The notes below the pieces were generated by a model that was not told where the DNA came from, did not search any database, and was given only the letters and a program-made list of their open reading frames with translations. From Halocynthiibacter sp. SDUM655004 (GTDB lineage: Bacteria; Pseudomonadota; Alphaproteobacteria; Rhodobacterales; Rhodobacteraceae), in assembly GCF_026015885.1 (NCBI RefSeq), contig NZ_JAPDUG010000003.1:1-64000 (forward strand): a stretch of 64,000 bases of DNA, written 5' to 3'. Below are positions 17,758-27,395 of the stretch, one piece after another; within the stretch, counting starts at the first letter, position 1; the number at the start of each line of letters is the position of its first letter. A program made the position numbers and the translations under genes.

Positions 17758-17799
17758 AATCGTTTCAGCTTCGAGTTATGAAACTGAAACGATTTTTTT
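17758..17799 (+). terminator. Intrinsic terminator-like hairpin overlapping the radC start
   Basis: AATCGTTTCAG (17758-17768) is a perfect 11-base inverted repeat of CTGAAACGATT (17784-17794), with a 15-base loop and a following T-run to 17799. It is placed as a dnaJ terminator. The upstream-most radC ATG (17778) lies inside the loop and the right arm is within the coding frame. Confidence 0.72.
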
Positions 17800-18578
17800 C
17801 CGAGAAGCCGCTCCCCATGTTCGACATGGATGTTGACGAAGTGCAGCTTCCCAAAAAACGGCGGACAAACTCATACGGCCGCCAGCCCCAAGACTCGCAT
17901 AAACAACCGAGCTATATCCGAGATCACCGTAAGCGCCTGCGCGAACGGTTTTTGAATGGTGGCGCAACTGCCCTGCCCGATTATGAGATGTTGGAGCTTG
18001 TGTTGTTCAGGGCTATTCCCCGCAAAGACGTCAAACCTCTTGCCAGGTTACTGCTCGAAACCTTTGGCGATTTTAATCGGGTGATTTCTGCACCACGCGA
18101 GCGTCTTTTGCCAATCAGAGGTGTGGGAGAGGCTGTTGTTTGCGAACTCAAGATTGTCGAGGCCGCCGCCCAACGCCTCGCCAGAAGTAAAGTAATGCAG
18201 AAACATGTGATCTCTGGATGGGACGCGATTGTTGATTACTGTCATACAACTATGGCTCACCGCGAAACCGAACAGTTTCGCGTTTTGTATCTCGACCGCA
18301 AGAACGTCCTAATTGCCGATGAGGAACAAGCACGGGGGACTGTTGACCATGTACCAGTCTATCCACGCGAGGTCGTGAAACGGGCGCTTGAACTCAACGC
18401 CTCCGCCCTCATTCTTGTGCATAATCATCCGTCCGGTGACCCTTCGCCCTCACAAAGCGATATCACCGTCACTGCCCAGATCAACGAAGCCGCGAATACA
18501 CTCGGGCTAACGCTCCACGACCACCTGATTGTCGGGAAATCCCGCGAACTTAGTTTTCGCGCGGAAGGGTATCTGTAA
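17778..18578 (+). CDS. radC: RadC/JAB-domain protein
   Basis: The product, up to 266 residues, has a helix-hairpin-helix-like N-terminal part (PDYEMLELVLF, and GVGEAVVCELK near 115-125). The C-terminal JAB metalloprotease-like domain carries HNHPSGDPSPSQSD, giving the His-x-His and downstream Asp of the metal site. RadC proteins were once called DNA repair proteins; their biochemical role is unsettled. The ATG at 17778 sits within a terminator-like hairpin and has no clear ribosome binding site. An in-frame ATG at 17817 (MFDMDVDE) is an alternative start that leaves the conserved region intact. The last 29 bases overlap the convergent gene at 18550-20133. Confidence 0.9.
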   Translation: MKLKRFFSEKPLPMFDMDVDEVQLPKKRRTNSYGRQPQDSHKQPSYIRDHRKRLRERFLNGGATALPDYEMLELVLFRAIPRKDVKPLARLLLETFGDFNRVISAPRERLLPIRGVGEAVVCELKIVEAAAQRLARSKVMQKHVISGWDAIVDYCHTTMAHRETEQFRVLYLDRKNVLIADEEQARGTVDHVPVYPREVVKRALELNASALILVHNHPSGDPSPSQSDITVTAQINEAANTLGLTLHDHLIVGKSRELSFRAEGYL

Positions 18579-20133
18579 CTGGGGCGAGCCAAACCTCAAC
18601 CCTACGGTTTACCTGCCGACCCCACTCGGTATCGTCACATGCCATGGGCATTGCCTCACCAAACGCCAGTTCTCCGATTTCCATCCGCTCTGGATCAAAC
18701 AAGCTCGCTTCTTTTAACACCGCAGCACGAACCGCCTGTGCGCGACGCATTGCTATTCTGCGATTGGCTGCCGCACCACCATCACCATCGCTAAACCCGA
18801 CAAACAGCAGTTTGCGATCTTCAAACAGACCGGCTTCCAGTTCCTCTGCGAGTTTCGAAACGTTCGCCCGCGATTGCGCATCAAGAAGCGATGAACCCGC
18901 TTCGAAACGGAATGTTGTTGAAAGCCGCCGTGCCGACCGCAACGCGCCAACCATCTCCTGAACATCCGAAAGAGAAACCTCGTCACCCGCCTGAAGGACA
19001 GCATTCGCAAGCCGCTCGCCCTGATCCGCCATCGGAATTTCAATCGAAGCCTGATTCACAAACCCGCTTGCCTCAACAATTTGTTCCGCCGAGGGCGTGC
19101 TCATGAAGGCCATAAATTCGCGAATGATTTTGGGCAATCGCCTTGCAGGGGTATAAAGGAAAAGCGGCGATGTAAGGGGGTAATCCTCTGATTTGATGGT
19201 GCTATGACTTGCCATAAACGGAAATCCACACCCGCCGAGAAGCGCCAGGGGACGGCTGTTTCCAATCTCTGAATGGCTTACGATTCCAATCGCAAAAGGA
19301 TCGCGCGCGACCGCCGCGCTAAGGCTCGCATTGGATGTATGACGACGGCTCTGCGCAAGCTCAGAGTCCTCGTCCGTCAGGATTTGTGATACGGCCCGTT
19401 CCAACACACCAGATCCATCTTCCCTCAGATGCAGGACGATAGGAGCATCAATTCCACCAAGTTCTTGCCAATTCTTAATCTCGCCGGCGAAGACTTTTGA
19501 AGTCTGCTCTAACGAGATGCTTGTTACCGTGTTGCGCTTTGAAACAATGGGAACAACGCCATCAAGCCCGATAATCCGTGCAACGCGCGAGGAGCGTAAA
19601 TCGCCAAGACCTGCCTCCCGCGCGATCGTTATTTCGTCCTCGTTAGCCTCGCGAAGAGAGAGCGCGAAATCAGTTTCACCGCTCACAAATCGGGCTAAGC
19701 CTTGATCCGAATTCCCAAGCGCGAAATCGATCCGAGCAACTTCCGTATCTTGGCCAGATTGTTTCAGTACGAGTGTAAAATCCCGATTACTCTCGACTTC
19801 ACGCGTCACTGTATATCCGTGTCGTGCAGCAAATCGCTCGAACAACGATGGCAGCAAGACATCACCAACCGTGCGTGCACCGGAAACAGATATCTCGGCA
19901 ACATAGCCGTCTAGATTTGGACAAGCAGGACCAGAACAAATAACGCCGGAACCGTCCAACGTCAGAACGCCAAACTCCGTTTCAACGCGGTAAAACTCGC
20001 CGTCATATCCAACCAGAACGCCCGAAAGAGACATCGCACCATCCTGCGATGTCAGGGTGATGTCCTGCGCGCGGGCGCAGATCGGGGTAAGTACGAAAAG
20101 TGCGGCGAAAACCGCCGCACGAAGGATGCTCAT
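18550..20133 (-). CDS. Periplasmic PstS-like / OmpA fusion protein
   Basis: This 527-residue secreted protein has a signal peptide (about 1-22, cleaved after CARA-like residues) and a small domain with two cysteines (CSGPAC near 67-72). A phosphate-binding-protein-like region (about 80-370) follows, with ERFAARHGYTV and IVLHLREDGSGV. The OmpA-like C-terminal domain (about 400-520) carries FSDGDGG, NRRIAMRRAQAV and QVNRRVEV, the pattern that anchors proteins to peptidoglycan. No pst transport genes are nearby. It follows the gene at 20154-21161 by 20 bases, so the two are probably one operon. Ligand and function unknown; a wall-anchored solute sensor is one possibility. Confidence 0.8.
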   Translation of the reverse strand: MSILRAAVFAALFVLTPICARAQDITLTSQDGAMSLSGVLVGYDGEFYRVETEFGVLTLDGSGVICSGPACPNLDGYVAEISVSGARTVGDVLLPSLFERFAARHGYTVTREVESNRDFTLVLKQSGQDTEVARIDFALGNSDQGLARFVSGETDFALSLREANEDEITIAREAGLGDLRSSRVARIIGLDGVVPIVSKRNTVTSISLEQTSKVFAGEIKNWQELGGIDAPIVLHLREDGSGVLERAVSQILTDEDSELAQSRRHTSNASLSAAVARDPFAIGIVSHSEIGNSRPLALLGGCGFPFMASHSTIKSEDYPLTSPLFLYTPARRLPKIIREFMAFMSTPSAEQIVEASGFVNQASIEIPMADQGERLANAVLQAGDEVSLSDVQEMVGALRSARRLSTTFRFEAGSSLLDAQSRANVSKLAEELEAGLFEDRKLLFVGFSDGDGGAAANRRIAMRRAQAVRAAVLKEASLFDPERMEIGELAFGEAMPMACDDTEWGRQVNRRVEVWLAPVTDTLPREN

Positions 20134-20153
20134 AAGCCTGTCCGAATGCCGCT

Positions 20154-21161
20154 CTAGTTGCTGGCGATTCTAATATCCCGGAGCAGGTTGTTTAACACCA
20201 GAACCTCGCCAATGGCGCCACAATCCGGCATTGCGACGGCTAAATCAACCACTTCCGCGCCTGTTTCTGCATCCGACTGGAGAGTTTGCGCAAATACTTC
20301 GCGCCCACAATTAGATGGCTTTATCTCCGCTTCGATCGAGAGACGGACGGTGCCCTCTTGGTTGATCGACCCACTTGGAAAACTGTAAACTTCAGCCTGC
20401 CAAGCCTGCTCGTCATCGCGCAGCGCAAGTGTCGTTAGAAAGCCGCCTTGCGCGCCCAGCGCGAATTCTGAATTTCGCGGCGCGGCCTGCCAAACGTGGC
20501 CCTTCTGGCCATAACTGGCCCCAAATTCCAACGCATGAATTTGCAACTCCGCTGCGCCCTGCCACTGTAGCGCAACACGATCATATGCATCAAAATCCTG
20601 AATCTCGGTTCCTGTTGTCAAACGCTCGCCGCCTTCAAACAGGACTTCAAATTTCGCATCCTCGGAAAACACGGGCAACGTAAGCACCGCAATTCCAAGC
20701 GGGGAAGTCATACCCGAAACCCGTAGCCCTTCATGAAGAACTGTGAAGTATGCGTTCGGCAAACAACTCGCATCGATCCCAAGTGTTACCATTGCCGCGG
20801 GGCCTGGCATTGCCGTCACATTCGTTTCGCAGGGAACGCCATATGCATTGAACGTTGTATCATCAGTTTTCGGAGTTGGCTCGAGCGCGTCGCCGCCAAT
20901 TTGATCCGTAGCCCAAGGGGCAGCGAACGTCGGCATCTCGTCGGCTCCGATCTCTGGAACGACGGGCGTTGCATTCTTGTCTGTAGGTTTCGCGGAAGTA
21001 AGCTGAACACTCGCCGGATCAACAACAGTTGTCGTGCTCCCATGCGAAAGGCCTTTTGCAAAGAGTCGGTTCTCTGCATCTGACTTTTGCACAAGAAATC
21101 CGATCGTCAACGCCACAGCAAAGCTGGCGGTTGCGTAGATGTAGTTCCCCGATTTCTTCAT
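20154..21161 (-). CDS. Membrane-anchored periplasmic protein of unknown function
   Basis: The 335-residue product has a single N-terminal membrane segment (about residues 8-26) followed by a low-complexity Pro/Thr/Ala-rich stretch (about 30-105). The globular remainder has four cysteines: one in VPCETN, one in DASCLPN, one in SNCGRE and one in MPDCGA, probably two disulfides. I recall similar proteins next to secA in Roseobacter genomes but know no demonstrated function. The ATG at 21161 follows GAGGGTGA and is preferred over a GTG at 21176. It is first in a two-gene unit with the PstS/OmpA fusion, behind a GANTC-rich upstream region. Confidence 0.7.
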   Translation of the reverse strand: MKKSGNYIYATASFAVALTIGFLVQKSDAENRLFAKGLSHGSTTTVVDPASVQLTSAKPTDKNATPVVPEIGADEMPTFAAPWATDQIGGDALEPTPKTDDTTFNAYGVPCETNVTAMPGPAAMVTLGIDASCLPNAYFTVLHEGLRVSGMTSPLGIAVLTLPVFSEDAKFEVLFEGGERLTTGTEIQDFDAYDRVALQWQGAAELQIHALEFGASYGQKGHVWQAAPRNSEFALGAQGGFLTTLALRDDEQAWQAEVYSFPSGSINQEGTVRLSIEAEIKPSNCGREVFAQTLQSDAETGAEVVDLAVAMPDCGAIGEVLVLNNLLRDIRIASN

Positions 21162-21227
21162 TTCACCCTCATCCACCTGTCAGATCACCCGAAAGATGAC
21201 TTTCTAAAGTGGGCCGAAATGTGACTT

Positions 21228-21373
21228 GAATCCGGTGTTTTTAGTTAACAGCCTTAAAAACAAGGGATTTCGAAGCGTTGTGTGGCGTGAATCCTTGAGG
21301 ATTTTCTTACAGTATTGCCCTAAACACACATCCGAATCGATGAATGTGTTCTTCGAATCGTCAAAATCGACTC
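21228..21373. promoter_or_regulatory. GANTC-rich upstream region
   Basis: Five GANTC sites (21228-21232, 21289-21293, 21334-21338, 21355-21359, 21369-21373) lie in the 275-base gap between the secA stop and the start of the secreted-protein unit. About 0.6 would be expected by chance. The gap also contains two TTAA blocks with a five-base spacer (21243-21255), near but not matching the CtrA spacing of seven. A cell-cycle-linked promoter is possible. Confidence 0.4.
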
Positions 21374-21451
21374 ACTCGCTACGCGAGCAATTGTATACCT
21401 TTGCGCGAACTTTCAAAGACGTTTCCCCAATAAGGTGTGGGGAGCCCGCCC

Positions 21452-24154
21452 TTAAATCTTACCGTGACAATGCTTGAACTTCTCTCCTGAACCGCAGGGG
21501 CACAGGTCATTTCGGCCCGGATTTCCCCATGTCTCAGGATCGTTCTCGTCAAATCCTTCACGCGCTTCGCCTGCCTTTGGCGTGAAAGCAGATTGCGCCT
21601 GTGCTGCTGCGGCTTGTTGCTGCATGCGCTGCTGAGCAAGCATCTGCGCCATCATCTTCTCTTGCTCTTCTTGCGAGAGCGGACGGATTTTAGAGAGCTT
21701 TTCAGTCACTTCAACACGCAGCGACTCAAGCAGACCTTCGAAAAGCTGGAAGCTCTCGTTTTTATATTCGTTCAGCGGGTCACGCTGAGCGAGGCTGCGG
21801 AAGCCGATGACAGAACGAAGGTGCTCCAAAGTCAAAAGATGCTCGCGCCATTTACCGTCAATGGTCTGCAACAAGACCTGCTTTTCGATGCCACGAAGCG
21901 TCTCCGGCCCAAACTCAGCCGCCTTCGACGCCATCGCCTTGTCCGCCGCATCATAGAGGCGCTCGCGAATGTCGGCATCATCAACGCCTTCTTCAGCAGC
22001 CCATTCGACAACTGGCACGTCGAGGCTGAGGATTTTCTGAACTTCCTCTTTAAGCTCCTCGGTGCTCCACTGTTCAGCATAGGTTTTGGCTGGCATGTGA
22101 ATATCGACAAGATCGTCGATCACCTGATGGCGCATGTCCTGAACGATTTCTGAAAGGTCTTCGGCTTCCATGATTTCACGACGTTGACTGAAGATCACCT
22201 TACGCTGATCGTTCATCACGTCGTCAAACTTGAGCAAGGATTTCCGCGCGTCGAAGTTGCGGCCCTCGATCTTAGCCTGTGCCTTTTCAAGCGATTTGTT
22301 CACCCAAGGATGGATAATCGCCTCGCCTTCTTTCATGCCGAGCGAGCCGAGAACTTTATCCAACCGGTCGGACCCGAAAATCCGCATGAGATCGTCTTCG
22401 AGCGAAAGATAAAACTCCGAACGTCCAGGGTCGCCCTGACGGCCAGCCCGTCCACGAAGCTGGTTATCGATGCGGCGGCTTTCATGGCGCTCTGTCGCCA
22501 GAACATAAAGACCACCAGCCTCGATAACTTTCTCTTTTTCCGCAGCAACCTGCGACGTGAATTTCTCACGAAGCTGGTCTGGGTCGGCATCCGGATTCTT
22601 GGCCAGCTCTTGCAGCACATGCATCTCGACGTTGCCGCCAAGCTGAATGTCGGTGCCACGTCCGGCCATGTTGGTTGCAATCGTAACGGCGCCAAATTTA
22701 CCGGCATCCGCGATAATCTGTGCTTCCTGCTCGTGAAGGCGTGCATTTAGAACGTTGTGTTCAATGCCCTCAGCCTTGAGCAGGTTAGAGAGGAACTCAG
22801 ATTTCTCGATCGACGTCGTACCAACAAGAATTGGCTGTCCGCGCTCGTGTGCTTCTTTGATCGATTCAACCACGCCCGCAAACTTCTCGCGTGCTGTACG
22901 GTAGATCTGATCGTGCTCGTCCTTACGCGCAATCGGGCGGTTTGTTGGAACTTCAACGACACCAAGGCCGTAAATCTCTGCGAATTCTTCGGCCTCTGTC
23001 AGCGCAGTACCAGTCATACCGGCAAGTTTATCGTAAAGGCGGAAGTAGTTCTGGAAAGTAACCGACGCGTGGGTCACGTTCTCTGGCTTGATCTCAAGCC
23101 CTTCCTTGGCCTCAATCGCCTGGTGCAGCCCGTCTGAGAGGCGGCGACCCTGCATCATGCGGCCTGTAAACTCGTCAATCAGCATCACTTCGCCGTCGCG
23201 CACGATATAGTCCGTGTCACGCGTAAAGAGTTGGTGTGCTTTCAGCGCTTGGTTGACGTGGTGAACGACCGTGCTGCTTTCTGGATCATAAAGCGATTGG
23301 CCCTCTTCCAGAATGCCAAGCTCCGGCAGACGCTGCTCAAGAAACTCGTTACCCTCTTCGGTAAACGTGACGTTCTTGATCTTCTCGTCCTTAAGGTAAT
23401 GCTCGGGCTTAAGTTCCGGGATCAGCTTGTCAATCGCAACGTAAAGATCGCTCTTGTCCTCGGACGGGCCAGAGATGATCAGCGGCGTACGCGCTTCGTC
23501 GATCAAGATCGAGTCCACCTCGTCAACAATCGCAAAGTTATGCTTGCGCTGAACAAGCTGGCTCAGGTTCGAGCGCATGTTGTCGCGAAGGTAATCAAAG
23601 GCCAATTCGTTATTGGTTGCGTAGGTGATATCGCAAAGATAGGCGGCCTTTTTCTCTTCTTCTTCCTGACGCGGATAGATCACACCAGTTGTCATCCCAA
23701 GCGCAGCAAAAACTTTGCCCATCCATTCCGCATCACGATGCGCAAGGTAATCGTTCACGGTCACAACGTGCACGCCTTCACCTGGAAGCGCATTGAGGTA
23801 GGCCGCAAAAGTCGACATCAGCGTTTTGCCTTCACCGGTTTTCATCTCTGCGATGTTGCCTTGGTGAAGGAAAATACCGCCCATCAACTGAGTATCAAAC
23901 GCACGAAGGCCCAGCGCGCGGCGGGCCCCTTCTCGAACGTTGGCAAAGGCTTCGGGCAGGAGATTATCAAGAGATTCACCACCAACAGCCCGTTCGCGGA
24001 ATTCTTTGGTTTTCGCGATGATACCTTCGTCGGAAAGCGCTTCGAACTCTGGCTCAAGCGCGTTGATCTTCGCAACAAGCGGACGGGTTTTCTTAACCTT
24101 GCGATCATTCGGCGTGCCAAAAACTTTTTTGGCGATGGTTCCGATACCCAGCAT
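21452..24154 (-). CDS. secA: Preprotein translocase ATPase SecA
   Basis: This roughly 900-residue motor drives preproteins through SecYEG. Visible parts are the Walker [10 protein letters not shown] near residues 104-112, the [13 protein letters not shown] helicase motif near 210, the second helicase domain with [14 protein letters not shown], and [12 protein letters not shown] in the scaffold. The C-terminal zinc-binding SEC-C motif [14 protein letters not shown] contacts SecB. The ATG at 24154 (seven bases after GGAG) is preferred over the GTG two codons upstream. It is divergent from the parvulin gene, which helps fold the proteins it exports. Confidence 0.98.
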   Translation of the reverse strand: MLGIGTIAKKVFGTPNDRKVKKTRPLVAKINALEPEFEALSDEGIIAKTKEFRERAVGGESLDNLLPEAFANVREGARRALGLRAFDTQLMGGIFLHQGNIAEMKTGEGKTLMSTFAAYLNALPGEGVHVVTVNDYLAHRDAEWMGKVFAALGMTTGVIYPRQEEEEKKAAYLCDITYATNNELAFDYLRDNMRSNLSQLVQRKHNFAIVDEVDSILIDEARTPLIISGPSEDKSDLYVAIDKLIPELKPEHYLKDEKIKNVTFTEEGNEFLEQRLPELGILEEGQSLYDPESSTVVHHVNQALKAHQLFTRDTDYIVRDGEVMLIDEFTGRMMQGRRLSDGLHQAIEAKEGLEIKPENVTHASVTFQNYFRLYDKLAGMTGTALTEAEEFAEIYGLGVVEVPTNRPIARKDEHDQIYRTAREKFAGVVESIKEAHERGQPILVGTTSIEKSEFLSNLLKAEGIEHNVLNARLHEQEAQIIADAGKFGAVTIATNMAGRGTDIQLGGNVEMHVLQELAKNPDADPDQLREKFTSQVAAEKEKVIEAGGLYVLATERHESRRIDNQLRGRAGRQGDPGRSEFYLSLEDDLMRIFGSDRLDKVLGSLGMKEGEAIIHPWVNKSLEKAQAKIEGRNFDARKSLLKFDDVMNDQRKVIFSQRREIMEAEDLSEIVQDMRHQVIDDLVDIHMPAKTYAEQWSTEELKEEVQKILSLDVPVVEWAAEEGVDDADIRERLYDAADKAMASKAAEFGPETLRGIEKQVLLQTIDGKWREHLLTLEHLRSVIGFRSLAQRDPLNEYKNESFQLFEGLLESLRVEVTEKLSKIRPLSQEEQEKMMAQMLAQQRMQQQAAAAQAQSAFTPKAGEAREGFDENDPETWGNPGRNDLCPCGSGEKFKHCHGKI

Positions 24155-24342
24155 ATTCACTCCGCTTGCACTGCTGCTAATGTTTTTGTGATCTTGAAAA
24201 GCATGGCTTGCCCCCCCTTATTGGTAAGCCTATCAAGGCTGTTAAGCGGATGCCCCATACATAAAGACCTTTTGCGATGTAAGGGGCCAACCAAGTACTG
24301 TCAATGGAACGCGCCCGAACGGGCACTACTAAGGGAAAATAG

Positions 24343-25185
24343 ATGTTAAAACGCACTAAAATCGGCATTACCGCACTGCTCCTCGCTGGAACAGCACCTG
24401 TCTTTGCCGAAGAAGCAGGCCCCTCGACTGTCGTAGCGACTGTGAACGGTACAGAGATCACCCTCGGGCATATGATCGTCGCGCGCGAAACTCTGCCCCA
24501 GAACTACCAGAATATTGATGACAAACAGCTCTTTGACGGCATTCTCGAGAACCTGATCCAGCAAACCCTGCTCGATCAATCTCTGAACGGTGAGTATTCC
24601 GAGCATGACAAGCTGGCGATGGAAAATGACCGTCGTGCGTTTCTTGCTGGCGCAGCGATCACTGCTGCTATTCGCGACGCCATCACAGACGACGTCGTTC
24701 AAGAGCTCTATGACGAAGCCTATAAGGACGCTGAGCTGGGCTCCGAGTACTCCGCGGCGCACATTCTCGTAGAGACAGAAGACGAAGCCAAAGCGCTTGT
24801 TGAGGAGCTAGAAGGCGGCGCAGATTTCGCCGAACTCGCCCGCGAAAAATCCACCGGTCCTTCCAGCCCGAACGGTGGCGATCTTGGCTGGTTCTCAAAG
24901 GGAATGATGGTTCCACCGTTTGAAGAGGCCGTTATGGCGCTTGAGGACGGCGCAGTTTCCGCACCCGTCGAAACGCAGTTCGGCTGGCATGTGATCCTGC
25001 GCAAAGAGTCCCGCGAAGTGCAACCACCAGCAATCGACGAAGTGCGCGATCAACTGGTTGAGCCGGTACAGCGCGAGGTTCTGACAAAGCTGATCGAAGA
25101 CCTGACCAATGCGGCGGATATTTCGCAAGCAGAAGAAGGCACTATCGATCCTGCGCTTATCAAGAAATCCGAACTTTTGGAGTAA
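24343..25185 (+). CDS. Periplasmic parvulin-type peptidyl-prolyl isomerase
   Basis: The 280-residue exported protein has a signal peptide (about 1-22, ending VFA), a SurA/PrsA-like N-terminal helical chaperone part and a PpiC rotamase domain (about 135-230). The domain includes YSAAHILVETEDEAKALVE, GGDLGWFSKGMMVPPFEEA and TQFGWHVILRKESRE. It catalyses cis-trans isomerisation of Xaa-Pro bonds during folding of exported proteins. It is divergent from secA and only three bases ahead of argJ, so it probably leads the transcript ppiC-like/argJ/mutT. Confidence 0.93.
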   Translation: MLKRTKIGITALLLAGTAPVFAEEAGPSTVVATVNGTEITLGHMIVARETLPQNYQNIDDKQLFDGILENLIQQTLLDQSLNGEYSEHDKLAMENDRRAFLAGAAITAAIRDAITDDVVQELYDEAYKDAELGSEYSAAHILVETEDEAKALVEELEGGADFAELAREKSTGPSSPNGGDLGWFSKGMMVPPFEEAVMALEDGAVSAPVETQFGWHVILRKESREVQPPAIDEVRDQLVEPVQREVLTKLIEDLTNAADISQAEEGTIDPALIKKSELLE

Positions 25186-25188
25186 TCC

Positions 25189-26391
25189 ATGAAAGTATCA
25201 CCGCTGGCCCCGAAAGAGGGGTTTCCGTCGCTTCCTGTTGTTGACGGGGTTGAGTTTGCGGCCACTGCGGCTGGTGTTCGATACAAAGGGCGGGACGACG
25301 TTATGGTCGCCCGTCTTTGTGAGGGCACGGCGATTGCGGGCGTTTTCACACGTTCCGCAACGCGCGCCGCTCCCGTATTGGATTGCCAAGCCAAGATCGG
25401 CGGTGATGCGAGCGGGCCAGCGGCGATTGTGGTGAACTCCGGTAATGCCAACGCCTTTACCGGAGGGCATGGCGTTAAAGCTGTTGAGGCCGTTACCCAA
25501 GCCGCGGCAGGGGCGCTTGATGTTCCTGTCTCGCGGGTATTCACAGCTTCAACTGGCGTGATTGGCGAGCCTCTCCCTGCAGAGCGCATCACCGATAAGT
25601 TGGCTGAACTTTCCCAAAACCTTGCGCCAAACGCGTTCGAACGTGCGGCCAAAGCAATCATGACAACGGATACCTTCCCCAAAGGGGCGAAGGCCGAAGT
25701 CGACGGCATTACAATCGCCGGATTCGCAAAAGGCTCTGGCATGATCGCGCCGGATATGGCGACGATGCTTGTCTATATCTTTACCGACGCGAAAATTGCA
25801 CAAGACCGCCTACAAGCCATCTTGTCCAAGCTGAACAACAAAACTTTCAACTGCATAACTGTGGATAGCGACACCTCTACTTCAGATAGCCTGCTTCTCG
25901 CAGCAACGGGCAAGGGCCCCGAGGTGAAGGACGAGGCAGCTTTCGAGAACGCGTTGCACGGTGTTATGCAGAACCTCGCGCATCAAGTTGTCCGCGATGG
26001 AGAGGGCGCGACCAAATTCGTTGAAGTGAACGTAACAGGCGCGGATTCAGACGCTGACGCCCACCGCGTTGCCATGGCGATCGCGAATTCTCCGCTAGTC
26101 AAAACAGCGATCGCTGGCGAAGACCCGAATTGGGGCCGCGTGGTCATGGCTGTTGGCAAATCCGGTGCTAAAGCAGACCGCGACCGCCTTTCTATCTCCT
26201 TTGGCGACATCCTTGTTGCGGAGAAAGGCTGGGTTTCCGAGAGCTATACCGAAGAAGCAGGCGCCTCCTATATGAAACAGGAAGACCTCGTTTTGAGTGT
26301 TGATTTGGGCATCGGGAAAGGTACGGCAACCGTCTGGACCTGCGACCTCACCCATGGATACATCGAGATCAACGCGGATTACCGTTCATGA
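25189..26391 (+). CDS. argJ: Bifunctional ornithine acetyltransferase / N-acetylglutamate synthase
   Basis: The 400-residue enzyme transfers the acetyl group from N-acetylornithine to glutamate, recycling acetyl in arginine synthesis. ArgJ is made as one chain that cleaves itself before a threonine; here that is Thr192 in APDMATMLVY, with KGSGMIAPDMA upstream. VNSGNANAFTG, EDPNWGRVVMAVGKSGA and the C-terminal DLTHGYIEINADYRS are family signatures. Its ATG lies three bases after the parvulin stop and its TGA overlaps the mutT start by four bases. Confidence 0.97.
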   Translation: MKVSPLAPKEGFPSLPVVDGVEFAATAAGVRYKGRDDVMVARLCEGTAIAGVFTRSATRAAPVLDCQAKIGGDASGPAAIVVNSGNANAFTGGHGVKAVEAVTQAAAGALDVPVSRVFTASTGVIGEPLPAERITDKLAELSQNLAPNAFERAAKAIMTTDTFPKGAKAEVDGITIAGFAKGSGMIAPDMATMLVYIFTDAKIAQDRLQAILSKLNNKTFNCITVDSDTSTSDSLLLAATGKGPEVKDEAAFENALHGVMQNLAHQVVRDGEGATKFVEVNVTGADSDADAHRVAMAIANSPLVKTAIAGEDPNWGRVVMAVGKSGAKADRDRLSISFGDILVAEKGWVSESYTEEAGASYMKQEDLVLSVDLGIGKGTATVWTCDLTHGYIEINADYRS

Positions 26392-26786
26392 AAACTGTGC
26401 TTGTTTCGGCGGTTGCCTTGATTGACCGTGATGGCCGCGTTCTGCTTGCGCAGCGTCCCGAGGGGAAGTCGATGGCGGGTCTCTGGGAGTTTCCGGGCGG
26501 CAAGGTTGAAGCAGGAGAAACTCCAGAGATCGCCTTGATCCGCGAGCTTCACGAAGAGCTTGGTATTGATACATGGCAAAGTTGCCTTGCGCCGCTCACA
26601 TTTGCGAGCCACAGCTATGATGACTTTCACCTACTGATGCCACTATTTGCCTGTCGCAAATGGAACGGAACGCCCCACCCCAAAGAAGGGCAGACTCTGA
26701 AATGGGCGCGGCCGAACGAGCTTAGAAACTACCCAATGCCACCAGCGGATATCCCGCTAATTCCAGTTCTGCGCGACTGGCTCTAG
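26388..26786 (+). CDS. mutT: NUDIX hydrolase MutT (8-oxo-dGTP diphosphatase)
   Basis: This 132-residue protein carries the complete NUDIX box starting GGKVEAGETPE and running through RELHEELGI (about residues 37-59). ALIDRDGRVLLAQRPEGKSMAGLWEFPGG is MutT-like. It probably hydrolyses 8-oxo-dGTP to prevent A:T to C:G mutation. It overlaps argJ by an ATGA and ends 22 bases before the convergent TetR gene with no obvious hairpin between. The MutS mismatch protein is elsewhere in this window. Confidence 0.9.
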   Translation: MKTVLVSAVALIDRDGRVLLAQRPEGKSMAGLWEFPGGKVEAGETPEIALIRELHEELGIDTWQSCLAPLTFASHSYDDFHLLMPLFACRKWNGTPHPKEGQTLKWARPNELRNYPMPPADIPLIPVLRDWL

Positions 26787-26808
26787 AGGTTAAGCTTTAA
26801 CAACCAAA

Positions 26809-27381
26809 TCAAAGTTGCGCCAAACCATCCGCGATTTCCTGTGCAATTGCTTCGGCATCGATCCCGTCGCGCTCCGCAGATACTCTTAGGCCCAATAGGT
26901 CGGACTGATATCTGCGAGCGAGCACCTTCGGATCATGGGTAGCGGCAATCGATCCGTCGCTTTGCGCTTCCTGAAAAAGATTGGCGAATTGGCTCTCCAT
27001 CTTCAGCAAATGCTGGTTTGCATCCTCGGACAACGGGCTGTTGTGCGCTTGCAGTTCCAGCAGTGTTTTTGAGAGCATGCAGGCCTTGGCTGGTGCGTCG
27101 CTATTTTCAACCACCATCGCGGGAAAACGTTGAAGCGCCTTCAATGGCCCTTCTTCGTCGGCAAGCTTCCTTAAACGCGCCCGCCCCTCAGAGGCATATC
27201 GCTCCAGAGCGAGCTTGAACAAGGCATCTTTTGACCCGAAGGCCGCATAAAAGCTTCCCGGCTTCATCTGCAACGTCGCCTCAAGGTCCTTGAGCGATGT
27301 ACCCGCCCAGCCCTGTCGCCAGAACAAGTCTCGGGCGCGTCCGATCAGTTCATTTCTATCATAATTTGGCTTCCGAGGCAT
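26809..27381 (-). CDS. TetR/AcrR-family transcriptional regulator
   Basis: The 190-residue protein has an N-terminal TetR helix-turn-helix (about 1-55) with LFWRQGWAGTSLKDLEATL and GSFYAAFGSKDALFKLAL, then a helical ligand-binding domain with one cysteine (AKACMLSK). The ATG at 27381 is used because the upstream TTG at 27411 lies inside an operator palindrome. It is divergent from the AhpD-like gene, with two palindromes between them, so it probably represses both itself and that neighbour. Inducer unknown. Confidence 0.9.
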   Translation of the reverse strand: MPRKPNYDRNELIGRARDLFWRQGWAGTSLKDLEATLQMKPGSFYAAFGSKDALFKLALERYASEGRARLRKLADEEGPLKALQRFPAMVVENSDAPAKACMLSKTLLELQAHNSPLSEDANQHLLKMESQFANLFQEAQSDGSIAATHDPKVLARRYQSDLLGLRVSAERDGIDAEAIAQEIADGLAQL

Positions 27382-27395
27382 GACATCACCAATAT

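Noticed and set aside
21243-21255. CtrA site upstream of the secreted pair
   Set aside because: TTAA blocks are spaced five bases apart, not seven, so the match to the CtrA consensus fails.
23231-24349. 372-codon open frame opposite the 5' part of secA
   Set aside because: Antisense to the conserved SecA motor region; basic, low-complexity translation without family match.
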